Source: Zygnema cylindricum (Eukaryota > Streptophyta > Zygnematophyceae > Zygnematales > Zygnemataceae). Taken from it: DNA of 64,000 bases. This document shows positions 11,177 to 22,149 of the stretch, one piece after another (position 1 is the stretch's first letter; each line of letters opens with the position of its first letter). Under the pieces are notes generated by a model. That model worked only from the letters and a program-made list of their open reading frames with translations, searched no databases and was not told the origin of the DNA. The position numbers and the translations under genes were made by a program. The stretch spans positions 28,003-92,002 of the forward strand of contig JBBHKE010001016.1 in the NCBI GenBank assembly GCA_037447655.1, given 5' to 3'.

Positions 11177-12626
11177 AAGGTATGTCCCTGTGTGCCATAA
11201 AAAGGGTATTTTTATTTTGTTTTCCTCTAAAACTTAGCGCCGTACTGGTTAAGTTACAACCATACAAAGAAATCTAAAAAAGTAGAAGTACATTTTTTGT
11301 GATCGTCGAACTTAGAATGTACTACATGTTGTCCTCTTGTATTTGTTGACCCACGACCTCGTCTTGAAACGTCATCTTCAAACTTTATTTCAAAACACAT
11401 CGGCGGTGTGTTTTAAATTGAAGTATCTTCTGCCCACAAATTGTAAAACAGCGTCGCACGTGTCAAAAGGTTTCAAATTTTTTGGATGATTTCAGACGAA
11501 GAGGAAAAGTTCACGATTTGTTTTGTTTTGTTTGTTTACGCTCAGTTCGACGAAGAAAATTACACAATTTGTTTTGTTTTGTCCGTTTGCGTGTAGTACG
11601 GAGCTTTTTTTTGGGTCTCTAGATTCCGATGTCATTTCTGGTCAACCAGACAGGAGACAAAACGCATCTTCTTCAACCATGAAACGACACAAGCTGGAGG
11701 GCGGTACGTCTACAATGTCACGGAAAGACATGCGACGTCACAAGGTGATACAAAAAATAACGTGCGACGACACAAATTGTAGACGTTGACAACCGTCACG
11801 GTATTGTCGACGTGTACAATCGTCACAGACGTAAGTTACAATTTCGTTCTTAGGGTACGGCCAATCGTAAGTGTAACTTAGCGAACTTTGTATTTTAGCG
11901 CGGATCCGGCGGACCCGGATTTCAAGTGTCTCTATGTGTTTAATCGAAATTGTTACTTAAGTTTGTGACGATTGTATACGTCGACAATACCTGTGACGGC
12001 TGTCATTGTGTACAATTTGTCTTTGCCGCACCGTATATTTTTGAAACTTTTTGAAGCGTCGCAAGACACATCGTAATTTTTGAAACGATTCGGTATGTCG
12101 CATGTCATTGCGTGACATCGTAGACGTGGAGCCTTGCAGCCGTGGCTGTACGATTTTGCCTTTGCGTAAACCTCTCCTGGCCGGCCGCCATGACTTCGCA
12201 GATTTTTCACCTTCGCAGATTTTTCAACTTTGCGTGAAATGACACTGCAGCCTCGAGACCCTTGCAAAATAAAAACCCTACAAGGTGCATGCGGACAAAA
12301 ACGAGCAGCCCTGTACTTTTTCCAGTCGTCAAATTTGTTTCAAAACTTTCACACGTGAGAATATTTTTTATTATTGGTGTAAACGGATTTACTTAGCTTA
12401 AAACACATTGCCGATGTGTTTTATGAAAAGTTTGAAGATGACGTGACAGTGGGTTGAAAAAAAGCAAGACGACAAATTTTCGTACATCCTAAGTTCGAGA
12501 ATGACGCAAATTGTACTCTACAAATTTGCGATATCTTCGTACGGTCGCAACTTAGGCAGTACGGCGCTAAGTTTCAAAGGAAAACGACAGAATAAAACCC
12601 GAACTTAGCCACATGGGGCCATACCC
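11177..12626. mobile_element. TIR element 1.45 kb, 3-bp TTA duplication
   Basis: Left end AAGGTATGTCCCTGTGTG and right end ...GGGGCCATACCC are inverted partners. Pairing continues through cttagcgccgtactg and on through aagatgacg / cgtcatcttcaa, giving arms of roughly 270 bp. TTA flanks both ends (11174-11176, 12627-12629). The GG(G)TAYG terminus and TWA-type 3-bp duplication suggest a PIF/Harbinger-like non-autonomous element. No transposase is visible. The interior is rich in gtagacgt motifs also found at 21.9-23.0 kb. Outside the right end, 12630-12712 looks like the end of a related, outer element. Confidence 0.6.
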
Positions 12627-13530
12627 TTACACATTGGGACACTTAGAAAACAGTGTACGGAGAATCTGCGCCAAATTACAAAGTAAGTTGGCTAAGTACA
12701 TGGGGACATACACTAAATTACTGGTGCGGAATTAAAGGTGTCAATCGAATGATATGCCGTTACACGACCGTCCGATTTTGATCTGCGCGGCCAGATCGAA
12801 CTAAAAGTCGTTAAATCAAAATTCAGCAGAGAATATCCCGCTTCACTTACGACAAACATTACCGCATCATAATTGAGATCTCTTCTGTAGTCGTGGATGT
12901 CGAGATTCGGTGTTCGCTAGACGGTCGTGCAGCGGTCCTTAATTGTCAGACGCACGTTTAACCAATCAGTACCGTGATGGTTTATTCGAGCTGTTTTTAG
13001 CTCTTTGACCGATACGATACCGATACTGATAGCTGTTTTCCTCGTCTTATCGGTTAGGGTTTTATCACCGTCAGTTTTGTCTTCGTCGAACAGATCAAAA
13101 ATATTTATTTCTGAGTAGAGCTTCCGACACGTCCGCGGATTTGGACGATATCGAGGGATCTTTGTCTCTACTAGAAGAACTTCAGGAAAACTCCACGTCC
13201 TTACCGTACGTTTTACTTAATAGATTCGAGCTGGAATGTGCGCAATTTCCGGCTGTTTCTCCAGCGCCACTTGGGCTTACCTGGGGTAGGTCAGCTGACT
13301 TTTTGGTACAGTGCAGTACAAGTACAGTACTTTTTAAATGCTGTTACTTTTGTCTGCAAGTGGCAGTTTCTCAATCTCGTCATCATCGAATAGTGTTGCA
13401 CCTTTCCGACAGCTGCCGCACACCTTCCAGAATTAACCGCTGCCGTCACAGAGATGCAAAATGTCACGTCACGTCCAATCCTCATCACGGGAAATCTTTT
13501 CCAGCTCGCGATATAGACGACGCCGAAGTC
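12627..13530. other. Intergenic; weak open frame 13072-13282
   Basis: A frame open from about 13072 carries DLDDIEGSLSLLEELQE and ends near a gtaggtcag donor-like site. No family is recognised, no ATG context stands out, and the region is surrounded by transposon ends. Not called as a gene. Confidence 0.2.
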
Positions 13531-13749
13531 TACCGCGAATCGCTATTAGTGTTAATGCTTTTTTCGACTCTTAAAACTTCTTTTCTCCGTACACACTTGC
13601 TGGATTGTGGATCTGACGGGTGCAATTGAAAGGTAAGATTCTCAGCTTTCGATTGGCGGTCTCCGATTTAAAATCAGACAAATGTGTACGGATAAAAGAT
13701 GTTTTAAGTGGCAAAAAAGCTATCGACACTAATAGCGATGCAAGGTGTC
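13531..13749. mobile_element. Family A MITE, copy 1
   Basis: About 219 bp, with ends taccgcgaatcgctattag and the diverged inverse aatagcgatgcaaggtgt. The interior is palindromic (cttttctccgtacaca against tgtgtacggataaaag). It lies 1.1 kb upstream of the beta-helix start codon. Confidence 0.75.
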
Positions 13750-14311
13750 AAAATGTTATCGGTAGACAATATTCATCCCAATCGGAAGGTCACGATTCGA
13801 GAAAAGTGTCACTTGCGATTTTTGACACCAAAAAGAAAAGTGCGAAATTTGCCAAAAAAATAATAATTCGCAAAGTCAGATGCCGACAGCCGGCCGTACG
13901 TACAGTCGCGACAGTTGAGATCCCCCCGATTTCCGGGCCGACGGCGAGTTTTCAATCGGAGGTGGCGCCGCCGATTGGCGAAATTATTTCACCGACAAAG
14001 TACATCCAGTCAGACCGTACGAGTTCCCTCGACTCGAACGTGGCAAGGAATTTGTCGGCACCGACATGTTTTTTGACGGATTGTAGTATGGAACGCGACC
14101 ACCGACAGAGTATCAGCGTGCGCATATCTGCAGCTTCCACGTGGCGAAAAGCTTTGGCAGTATATAGACTCAACTTGTCGCGGGAACAATTTATGTATGT
14201 ACGGAAATCTGCCCTTTTCAGATTTTGACATTTTGTGGAAAGGTCACGGCGTACGACGTGACTTATCTCTCCCCGCACTCTCTCTCGCTCTCCCTCTCTC
14301 TCTCTCCTCCC

Positions 14312-14623
14312 CTATAAGTACGGATGATAGGCGATGCTAGGCACTCAAACTTCATCAAAGAAATTGGGCGGATCTACACTTTCTAAAATAAGCTATAATT
14401 AATAGAATTTTATAATCATATAATTAGGATTTTTTAAGAGGATAAAGCACATTTCTCAATTTGGGCGAAGAAATTTCGCAAAGGAGAGACGGAAAGGTAA
14501 GCAATTTTCAGTCCAATTTGTTGATTTGTTTGTATTTTTGCTCCTTTTTTATCATAAATTTTCTTGTTTTTAAAACATACAACAGTGGGAATTTCTAAAT
14601 AGGATTTTTTTTTCTGCGGGCAG
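14312..14623 (+). promoter_or_regulatory. Probable promoter and 5'-UTR intron of beta-helix gene
   Basis: CCTATAAGTA at 14311-14320 is a plausible TATA box, preceded by a CT-rich run (14270-14310). A weaker tatataga lies near 14161. A non-coding leader exon would end at 14496 before a GGTAAGC donor. The matching acceptor is tgcgggcag at 14615-14623, leaving a 127-bp UTR intron. The acceptor is conserved in the paralogous fragment near 35990. Confidence 0.45.
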
Positions 14624-14651
14624 GTGTCAAACCTTCGGGCAGCTGAAAATT

Positions 14652-17600
14652 ATGATGGCGCTCCACCAGCGACTGCTGATCGGGGTGAGTAAACCTGGAA
14701 CAGGGAGAGGGAGAGGGAGAGGGAGAGGGAGAGGGAGAGGGAGAGGGAGAGGAAGAGGGAGAGGGAGAGGGAGAGGAGGGATAAGGCGAGGAAAGGCGGA
14801 GGAAAATTCATTGTGTGGCAATTCAGATCCAGCCTTGTTTGACGGATCTAGCGCTCCAAACTGTATCAAACTGACACGTGGCTCTGTCTTTCGTCTCTTC
14901 TGCAGATCGCCGCTGTCATCATCTGCGCTGCATCCGGGGTGACTCCTGTCACGGCATGTACGGAATGTACAGTTCCCCAGACACATTCGCAAACAGTTTC
15001 AGTTCTAATTTAATAGTTTTGACTTACATATTACTGCATTTCTCAGATAGACTCAGTCTTGATGCAAATCTGGACCGTAGACCTGACGCCAGTTCCTTTT
15101 CTTTCATTTGTCGTTTTCGCAGTGTATCCCGTCCCATCCGGCGGCCCTTGTTCGAGTAACGTCACCGTTTCCATCGAGGTGAATTTGATTGCTGACGTGT
15201 ACCGCCGACTGTCGTATCCGAAAACGACAACAGTGTACTTGCTGTTCGGTTCCAATTTGACGCTGACGTCACGTATCATTTTGAACGCCAGTTTCGCGTG
15301 CTCGATTTTGCAGCCGCTGAACCCCAGCGGTCCGCCGATTTGGATCAAATCCCTGACCGACTATTTCGTACCGCTGGCGATTTATAATACGAGCAATGTG
15401 TACGTTTCCAAGATCAACATCGATCTCCCGTTTTTCGGAGCCAATCAGAGGAAGCCTTGCCCTAATATTCCGGAATCAGGTTTGGTTCGTCCGGCGGCTT
15501 GTGCGGCGATCCACGTCTACAATTCGTACGGAGTTCTGGTTCACAATGTAAGCTTCTTTAATCTTTAAGCCCACTTGCAACATTTGATGTTGCACATTGT
15601 TGATTCAATGTTGCACTTTTGAACCACATGTCGTGAACATTAACTTTAAAATCGACGCTGGATATAAAATTCAAACTGAAAACATTGTTTTGAGGATCGA
15701 TTTTTTTATATGTTTTTAATGTTTTTTGGGTTTTGCTTATGGGCTTTTGAATTCTTCAACAATGGAGCATAAAATTTTGAATATGCATTTGATAAATTTT
15801 GGAGATTGAATACACATTGGATGTGGTTGAGGCTTTATACTCAAGTTCAATTATTGGTGCACATGAAGTAACCACTGGACCATGGAGATATAGTTTAAAT
15901 TGAATTTTTAATCGGCTTTTGAATTCTCCGGCAAATTTAGCGGACATCAGTCGACATTCTACAATATTCACTAACACTTTTCATGATTATTTGCAGTCCA
16001 TTCTCAACGGTCGATTGGACATCTACAGGACGTACTCCTCCTCGTTCAACAATCTCACAGTTTACAATCCCTCCGATACTATGGCTGCTGTCCGATTCGG
16101 AATGTGTGGAAACGCAAGCAACCTCGTCCAATCCAACGTTTATTTGACAAACAGTGAAATCTACGGTGTGGAGTCTATCCCATCCTGAGACCAAGTTATC
16201 TTTTGCTCTTTACCGTTTCTTCGATTCACTAATTGCATCTCACTATTCATGAACTGAACCCTTTTTCTCGTTAAACAAATGAATTTTCTAGGTTTCTATC
16301 CTAATGTGTAATTTTATATGGCACAAAGCCTACTACTGATCGGTAGAGCGATGTTATTATCAATTATTGCCAACCTAAATGCACACCACATTATTCTAGC
16401 GGCGTTTGATGAATGCAAAAGAGGATTTTGATTTTTCGTACTCGACTCTTACATTGTTGGTTTACTTTCTTGGATTTGGAGACAGGTGGGGACGTCGGTA
16501 TAGTTTTGCATTGGGAAGCTATTGGGGTACAAATCACCGATAACTACATTCACAACTACACAAGGTTTGGAATAACTTGCGGATGGGGAGCTAGCTATAT
16601 TGCTGATTGTTTTTACTCTAATATTGCGAGAAACCTATTGGTTACGGAGCCTTGGAAAGTGTATTTTGGAGATGGAGCCGCCATCTATTTTAACTCCAAA
16701 TGGCATAACCCAGGTTCGTTTGTGTTTATTATTCCACTCCAGTGTTTTCTTTGTTGTGAATTTTACCAATTTTCAAACAGTAACTTTGTAGACCTTTTTC
16801 ATGTAAAAGGTTTGTTCTTCAAATGTCAATGTTTTCCAGATCCTTCTTCTCGTTTTGTGACTATTCTACGAACCTTGAACCTTTGTAGTCCGTTTTTTGA
16901 CAAATGTCCAACGCATGGTTTTGCATGGTAATGGCTTATTTGTTCAAATGTGTCGCGGTTCCCGTGTGTTCAGTAAACTATGTAAACAAGAATTATGCAA
17001 TTGGAGGCCAAAGTTGTGTCTACTACGATTGGGCCTCATCGGGTGTGCTTCTCGACGGAATCGTTTGTATCGGCCAATGGAATGGATTCAAAATTAACAA
17101 CGGCAAATTGTATGTACATGTCGACCCTTAGTTTTTTGCTTTGTGAATTTATTGCTTTTTTGTTGAGTGATTCGGCAGTTCGGGACCTTAGTATTGATGT
17201 CATAGAATGTTATTGTGGGTTGTCCCCATCATATTAGGCTCAATATATCAAATTTGTTATGCCTTTCTAACATTTTGTCCTTCATGGTGGTTTATGTCTC
17301 AGCAACAATGTCAAAAATGCTCTTCTCATAAATGTTCGGCAACTGTCCGGATGGATTAGTTGCCAAAATTGGGACAACAACAATTGCCTCTTTAATGGCC
17401 GGCCTTGGGTGGATGGGATTGCAAAATTTGTCCGATCCGATCTTTGGTATGCGGTAAGTGTAGTTAAAATCTCTTTGAAACACGCTTTCTTACATATGTT
17501 GTTTGTAAAATGGGACGATATTTTTGTCATGTTTCACTTAAAAAATATCAAGTTACAAAGTTGTGGTGAAGGTAAACCACAAACTATGTCTTAGTTTTTG

Positions 17601-18263
17601 AAGTATTGGCTGTGCACACTATACATCTCTCCTTCATTAATTCCATTATTCAAACCTTAATTTATACATGTTTAGTGTAGATCTTCATAGTTGAAAGCTC
17701 TCACTTGTGGAAAGCGAGCCTCATGTGGCTATACACTAAAACCCGTGAAACCGCCAATACTAATTTCGGTGAATGGGGTGAACTTTTCGAAACTGCAGAA
17801 TTGGCCCCGTTACCGTACGATCTGTTCCTTGACCTCAATCAACGGCGTTCCATGCAACCCCGACCGTAACTTAACCGGCGTCCCGTGGAACAGTTCTTTA
17901 GCCGCCACTCCAGAACAATCCGGAAACTGCAGCGGCCTCCCGACGGAATCCACCGTCGATATGGTCATGTACAACATGTCTGCCACGTGGACTCCAGTTT
18001 TCCGTAATTGTAACTCGAGCGTTCCGACAGTTCCGTATCTCAACAAAATTTCGTACGCACTGTTCAATCGTACGCAACTCACTTTCGATGATCCGACGAA
18101 GGGAGATTACGGAATTTCGAATCCGGCGTCGCCAATTTATCAAGTCCGTCCGAATTTTCAGGCGGTGAAACGGAGTGAGGTCGGTCCGAAACTAACAAAC
18201 GAGGCTAGCTTTTTTCAAAAATTCAACATTTATTCTCCTTATATTCCATATTCACCATCATGA
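14652..18263 (+). CDS. Secreted right-handed parallel beta-helix protein, 8 exons
   Basis: Exons by splice consensus: 14652-14684, 14906-14966, 15123-15547, 15997-16165, 16486-16713, 16974-17109, 17303-17453, 17691-18263. Every junction keeps phase, giving 591 codons plus TGA. Exons 1-2 build a signal peptide of about 28 residues (MMALHQRLLIG then a hydrophobic IAAVIICAA core, ending VTPVTA before CTEC). The body shows short beta-strand repeats typical of right-handed parallel beta-helices (VQITDNYIHNY, NVYLTNSEIYG, GGQSCVYYDWASSGVLLDG). It ends in a YQVRPNFQAV block resembling the C-terminal cap of such proteins. Thirteen N-x-S/T sequons and many Cys support secretion and glycosylation. Known relatives bind or cleave polysaccharides; a wall or matrix role is inference and no catalytic set was identified. 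The exon 2 end (14966) is the least certain junction. AATAAA lies at 18376. Confidence 0.85.
14699..14787 (+). repeat. (GGGAGA)n array in intron 1
   Basis: About twelve copies of the hexamer sit 15 bp after the intron 1 donor. A GA-rich tract occupies the same place in the paralogous fragment (36058-36210). Confidence 0.9.
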
Positions 18264-18375
18264 AGAAACTCTATTCGTTTTAAATTTTTAGTTTTTTTTT
18301 GCTCAGCCCTATTCCCATTCTTGCACGGCCCGTTGAGAAACATACGCAAAAACGGAGTATGAAATGGCGTCGTCA

Positions 18376-18382
18376 ATAAAAT
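18376..18382 (+). terminator. Poly(A) signal of the beta-helix gene
   Basis: AATAAAA about 113 bp after the stop codon, in gtcaataaaatatatgg. Confidence 0.5.
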
Positions 18383-18399
18383 ATATGGAGAATTTTTTT

Positions 18400-19560
18400 T
18401 GGAGAGTTCCCAACAAGTTTATGACGTTGGGTTAAAAAAACAAAAAGATGAAAAAGTCGCTACTGGTTCTTTCGGACTTTTGGGGAAATTTTTTGAGATC
18501 AATTTTGTTTGTTGGTTGTATCATTCCCCTTTATAATTTTTAGGGAACTAGCCATTTTTCAGTAGTTTATCTCCATATGAGATGCTTGGGGTAATAATTA
18601 TGCTATAGAGTATGATAGTATATTTTCCATTCTATTTTGTGGGTAACCATTTTGAAAAAAAAAAAAACAACATATCGTTGTTTTTACTCTGTGAAATTTG
18701 TATGACATTGGAATATGGACTGAATTGAAATTGAAGACCTTCCAAACTGTGGTATTTCTCTTTCTTTCAATGGATGGAATGTGGCTAAGTTTATTCGACG
18801 ATAAATTCCATTTTTGTTCTTCTTTTCTTTGTGGCTGTGCTTGATATTACTTTGTCTTTTTATGACTGTCACATTTGAAAAATCTCTAACATGTGACAGT
18901 AATACTTTTGGAAGTCTACCGAGTCTAAGCCCTGAGTGCCATGCAATGTTTTTCTGACTAATTGATACGAAGTTTTTTCATTTAGCAAAATTCGATTTTA
19001 ATCAAAATCAGATAAAATCATATGTTTACTCGTGAAAGAAATGATGACGTGTGCATTAGCACCAAGATTGTTGGCTGAATTGAAAATCTTGCATTCGAAA
19101 ATGATAAGAATCTTTTTGACACACGGCCTGAGGCTAAGCAAAATACTTGTAATCACTGAATCTAGTATGGGCTAATCAGAGTTGTTGATTTACCTTTTTT
19201 TGTATTTTTGTCAATATCCTGAACGTCTACCGACAAATGTTAACGAATAAGGGCAGAAACGTGATTGTCCACAGAGATTTGCTGATCAAATTCTGTAGAT
19301 TTTTCATAAATAAATAATCTATAAAGGATTATAAGGACAGCTTATGAAGATGCGGTGTCACACAAAAATGGGGCTGATTAGGCAAAAGTTCTTTTATTTT
19401 GACCAGCATTGGACTCAACTTTACGTAATTGTCTCTTAGCGTTAAAGTAAAATGTTTAAATAAAAAAAAACCAAATTGTACCGATGGTAAAATTTCCAAT
19501 CCTAAAGCAACTTTTTTCCATGTTTACCTCGATTTCCAAAGGAATAATACTTGGAGATAG
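18400..19560. other. Intergenic, no gene seen
   Basis: AT-rich. 18568-18650 matches 10660-10765 in inverted orientation. No further structure is recognised. Confidence 0.5.
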
Positions 19561-20157
19561 ACTAAAGCCTGAAGCTGATATGATATTCAACTTTAAGATT
19601 TCCAATCTTGAGCATCAGGACAATTTGCATTTACTTCAATGGTAAAATAGAAAATAGTGGAGCAAGAACTAAAGGGGTATTTCGACATAACATTTCTCAG
19701 CTTTCAGAAATCAGACCAAGATTTAAACTAAAGAGAACTAAATCTGAATAATTCTGCAATTTGGAAACACTTAATTTCATCCGTCGACGAAGGAATTAAG
19801 GTGTCTCGGAGGGTTTCTATAAGGTTAAAATTTTAATGGAATCTGACAAAAGGGAGAGAGAAAAAGTAGATCGGAGCAAAAATCTGTGGTGGGAGCACCT
19901 CTGCAATTTCTCAAAATCGGGATCTGCGGACGAGGTACTAGTTAAGATGGAGAAGGACTCGAGGTTCGCTTCATAGACAAGGACAGGGACTCCCTAAGGT
20001 TGATGTTGTGGGGACCGTGGATAGGAAGCACTACATAAGATCCTCATTTAGTGAGGTCTAGGCATCAAATTTTTGTTGCATCAGATGTGCGTTTAATGAG
20101 GTCATTGCAGTGTGTGATGACTTCCACTTTGTTTGAGAGACAGAAAAACTATTGGAG

Positions 20158-20262
20158 GTGGATTGGGGGACGCCATGAAATTATACACAAGAGAAAAATC
20201 AATGCATTGGAAAGAGAAATTGAATTGAATTTGGGATAATTTCATGGCGTCCGCCAATCCAC
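20158..20262. repeat. Inverted repeat with 25-bp arms
   Basis: ggacgccatgaaattat is matched by ataatttcatggcgtcc about 80 bp downstream, and flanking bases extend the pairing to about 25 bp around a 50-nt loop. On the minus strand the adjacent tggtattagagcc resembles an LTR primer-binding site, hinting at a retroelement remnant. Confidence 0.6.
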
Positions 20263-20377
20263 TCGAGAGGTAGCCACTTAATGTCCACTTGTAACCTAGT
20301 CCCCATGGCTCTAATACCATGTTAAGATTCGTAGAATTGAGGGATAGAAGGGACGATCCCGTTAAAAGGGAATGATG

Positions 20378-20450
20378 AGCCAGCAAGGATTTAAACCTAG
20401 GACCTTTCACTGTAGCTGTGAATGCGCTAACCACTGCTCCACCAGCCCGG
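20378..20450 (-). other. tRNA-derived sequence in segment S
   Basis: On the minus strand: an A box within gcagtggttagcgc, an anticodon stem TTCAC/GTGAA around a 7-nt loop AGCTACA, and a T arm with B box ggtttaaatcc. The near-invariant U33 is replaced by G, so this is a SINE-like head or pseudo-tRNA. The copies at 44383 and 63057 have a cleaner GCGC/GCGC D stem. Confidence 0.6.
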
Positions 20451-20635
20451 ATATCGTTATTGGTGAGTCGATTTTATTGAATATCGGCTGTGGGTGCACA
20501 CCACATCCCGGGTATAGATCGGTACATTTTGCGTCGATCAACACTTTTCCGGCGCCGCGGAAGCCGTTTTGTCGGTGATTGCTCTTAGCCAGGTTGGATG
20601 TTGAGAGAACCAGGGATTTTGCCCAGACTGAGGTA

Positions 20636-20756
20636 GAGGAATAAGGAGAGGGGGAAGGGGAGGGAGAGGGGGGGGAAGAGGGAAAGGGAAAGGGGAGGGG
20701 GAGGGGGAGGGGGAGGGGGAGGGGGAGGGGGAGGGGGAGGGGAAGGGGGAGGGTCT
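20636..20756 (+). repeat. (GGGGGA)n G-rich tract
   Basis: G-run array with about twelve runs of four or five G. Strong G-quadruplex potential on the plus strand. Confidence 0.9.
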
Positions 20757-20790
20757 GGAAAGGTCTCCATGTCCCTTGTGGGTGTGACTC

Positions 20791-21066
20791 AAAGTTCAAA
20801 AGTAGGTGAAAGTAGGCCCATACAATATGCCTATTGTACGCAAAACATACAATATGACCTTAAGACCCATGTTATATTGGTCGCAAAATGAAAAAAAAAG
20901 TAACAGGGTTGAGTTGCACATCGTTCGATAAAGAATTAAACGTCATCGGACGGTCGCTGATCAAAGTAGCGATCAAAGTAGCGATCTTAGAAGATCACAT
21001 GGAAAGCCCATAACACAACTTGCGCCTACCAAAGGCCTACCATAAAACGCCTACTTTTGAACTATG
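20791..21066. mobile_element. Family D element (MULE-like), copy 1
   Basis: Ends AAAGTTCAAAAGTAGG and CCTACTTTTGAACTATG are inverted partners. GTGTGACTC flanks both sides (20782-20790, 21067-21075), a perfect 9-bp target duplication typical of Mutator-like elements. 276 bp, no coding capacity. Confidence 0.85.
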
Positions 21067-21165
21067 GTGTGACTCATGTTAGTCCAGGAACATTTGACTT
21101 AGGGGAGGTTTCCATGTTGGCGATATCTTTTTGGAGCTTTGGAACTTTTAGTCTCAGTTTTTTCT

Positions 21166-22149
21166 GTATTACGTGGATGCAAGAAAATCATGTACATGCG
21201 AACGCAACGTGACAAAGGCGTCAAATTTTGCGCGAATCTTTTTTCTCACAAGTTTCTTACGTGCGAACGAGGCGACGCTTTTGAAGTTTCACAATATGTG
21301 TGGGTGTGTGCCCATGTGTGTTCAAGTAAGGGTATTTTTTCGTCGTTCTCACAGAAAATGGGACGTGCAACGAGAAAATCTTACGCCTTACGAAAAATGG
21401 GCAAGAACGAAAGTACATTTTGCGTCATCTTGGAACTTGGAAAGTACGTCAATTTAGCGTTATTATCATTTCGACCCACATCCACGTCACGCCATCTCAT
21501 CTTCACACTTGTACTGGAATCAAATCGCGACCTGATTTTAACTAAAATAATACCCGATTGACAAATAGCAAACCGGTATTGCACGCGTGAAATGTCTTCG
21601 AAAACATTTGAACAAGGGAGAGTACACGGTATTTTTTTCCTTGCTCGTCACGCGCATGTACGTACGAAAATGACAAGCAAGTAACGAAAAAAAATCGTTG
21701 GGGTCTCGAACCTCCACTTTCATTTATGGGTCCTTTGTAAAAGTTTATGTCGTCCTCGTCTCTCCCCCTCTTTCTTGCGTGACCGCTCCTCTTTCTCTCT
21801 TCTTTAAATGAAACGCAACAATAATAGTATCAAATGAAAGAGTTTCTTTTTCTTTTTTTTGGATAATTTTGGTCTTAGGTTGATGGCATATCGAATGATG
21901 AAATATAAGAAAAAGAAATAGAGAAGCCATGGTAGAAAATCTATGTACTTATGACGTCACAAGGTAGCATGACTTCGCAATGTCACAGAAAACTCGACGT
22001 CTACAACCGTTGCTGATTTTGTAGACGTCACTAATTTTGAGAAGTTTCGTAGTCATCTACATTTCGTTTCGTAGATTGCCGCACATTTTGTAGACGTCTA
22101 CAATTGTCACACATTTAAAGTAATGAAGGCGCAAGTAATTATTGATATA
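21166..22149. other. Repeat-derived, no gene; direct repeat with 22.5-23.0 kb
   Basis: About 500 bp at 21610-22130 is repeated directly at 22480-23000 (shared gtcacgcgcatgtacg, ggacctccactttcat, gtagacgtctacaatt). The open frames here are not kept in the second copy. Confidence 0.55.

Larger units (their letters stand above)
19560..21165 (-). repeat. Segment S, copy 1 (inverted)
   Basis: The inverse complement matches 43953-46060 along nearly its whole length, and its first part matches 62637-63115. Order on the minus strand: ctgagactaaaagttcc, the atggaaacctcc start, a CT-rich tract, the tRNA-like block, then tatccctcaat..., and on to caagattggaaatctt. Copy 1 has a family D element at 20791-21066 and an extra hairpin block at 20158-20330 that copy 2 lacks. 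Confidence 0.8.

Noticed and set aside
13620-14228. 202-residue plus-strand frame upstream of the beta-helix gene
   Set aside because: No family features; it begins inside a family A MITE and ends at the promoter region.
14627-14992. 121-residue minus-strand frame with a Pro-Leu repeat over the beta-helix 5' end
   Set aside because: It is the complement of the intron hexamer array and of the signal-peptide exon; the plus-strand model explains the region.
20407-20799. Pro-rich minus-strand frames of 61-130 residues
   Set aside because: They translate the G-rich array; frame and length change in the other segment S copies.
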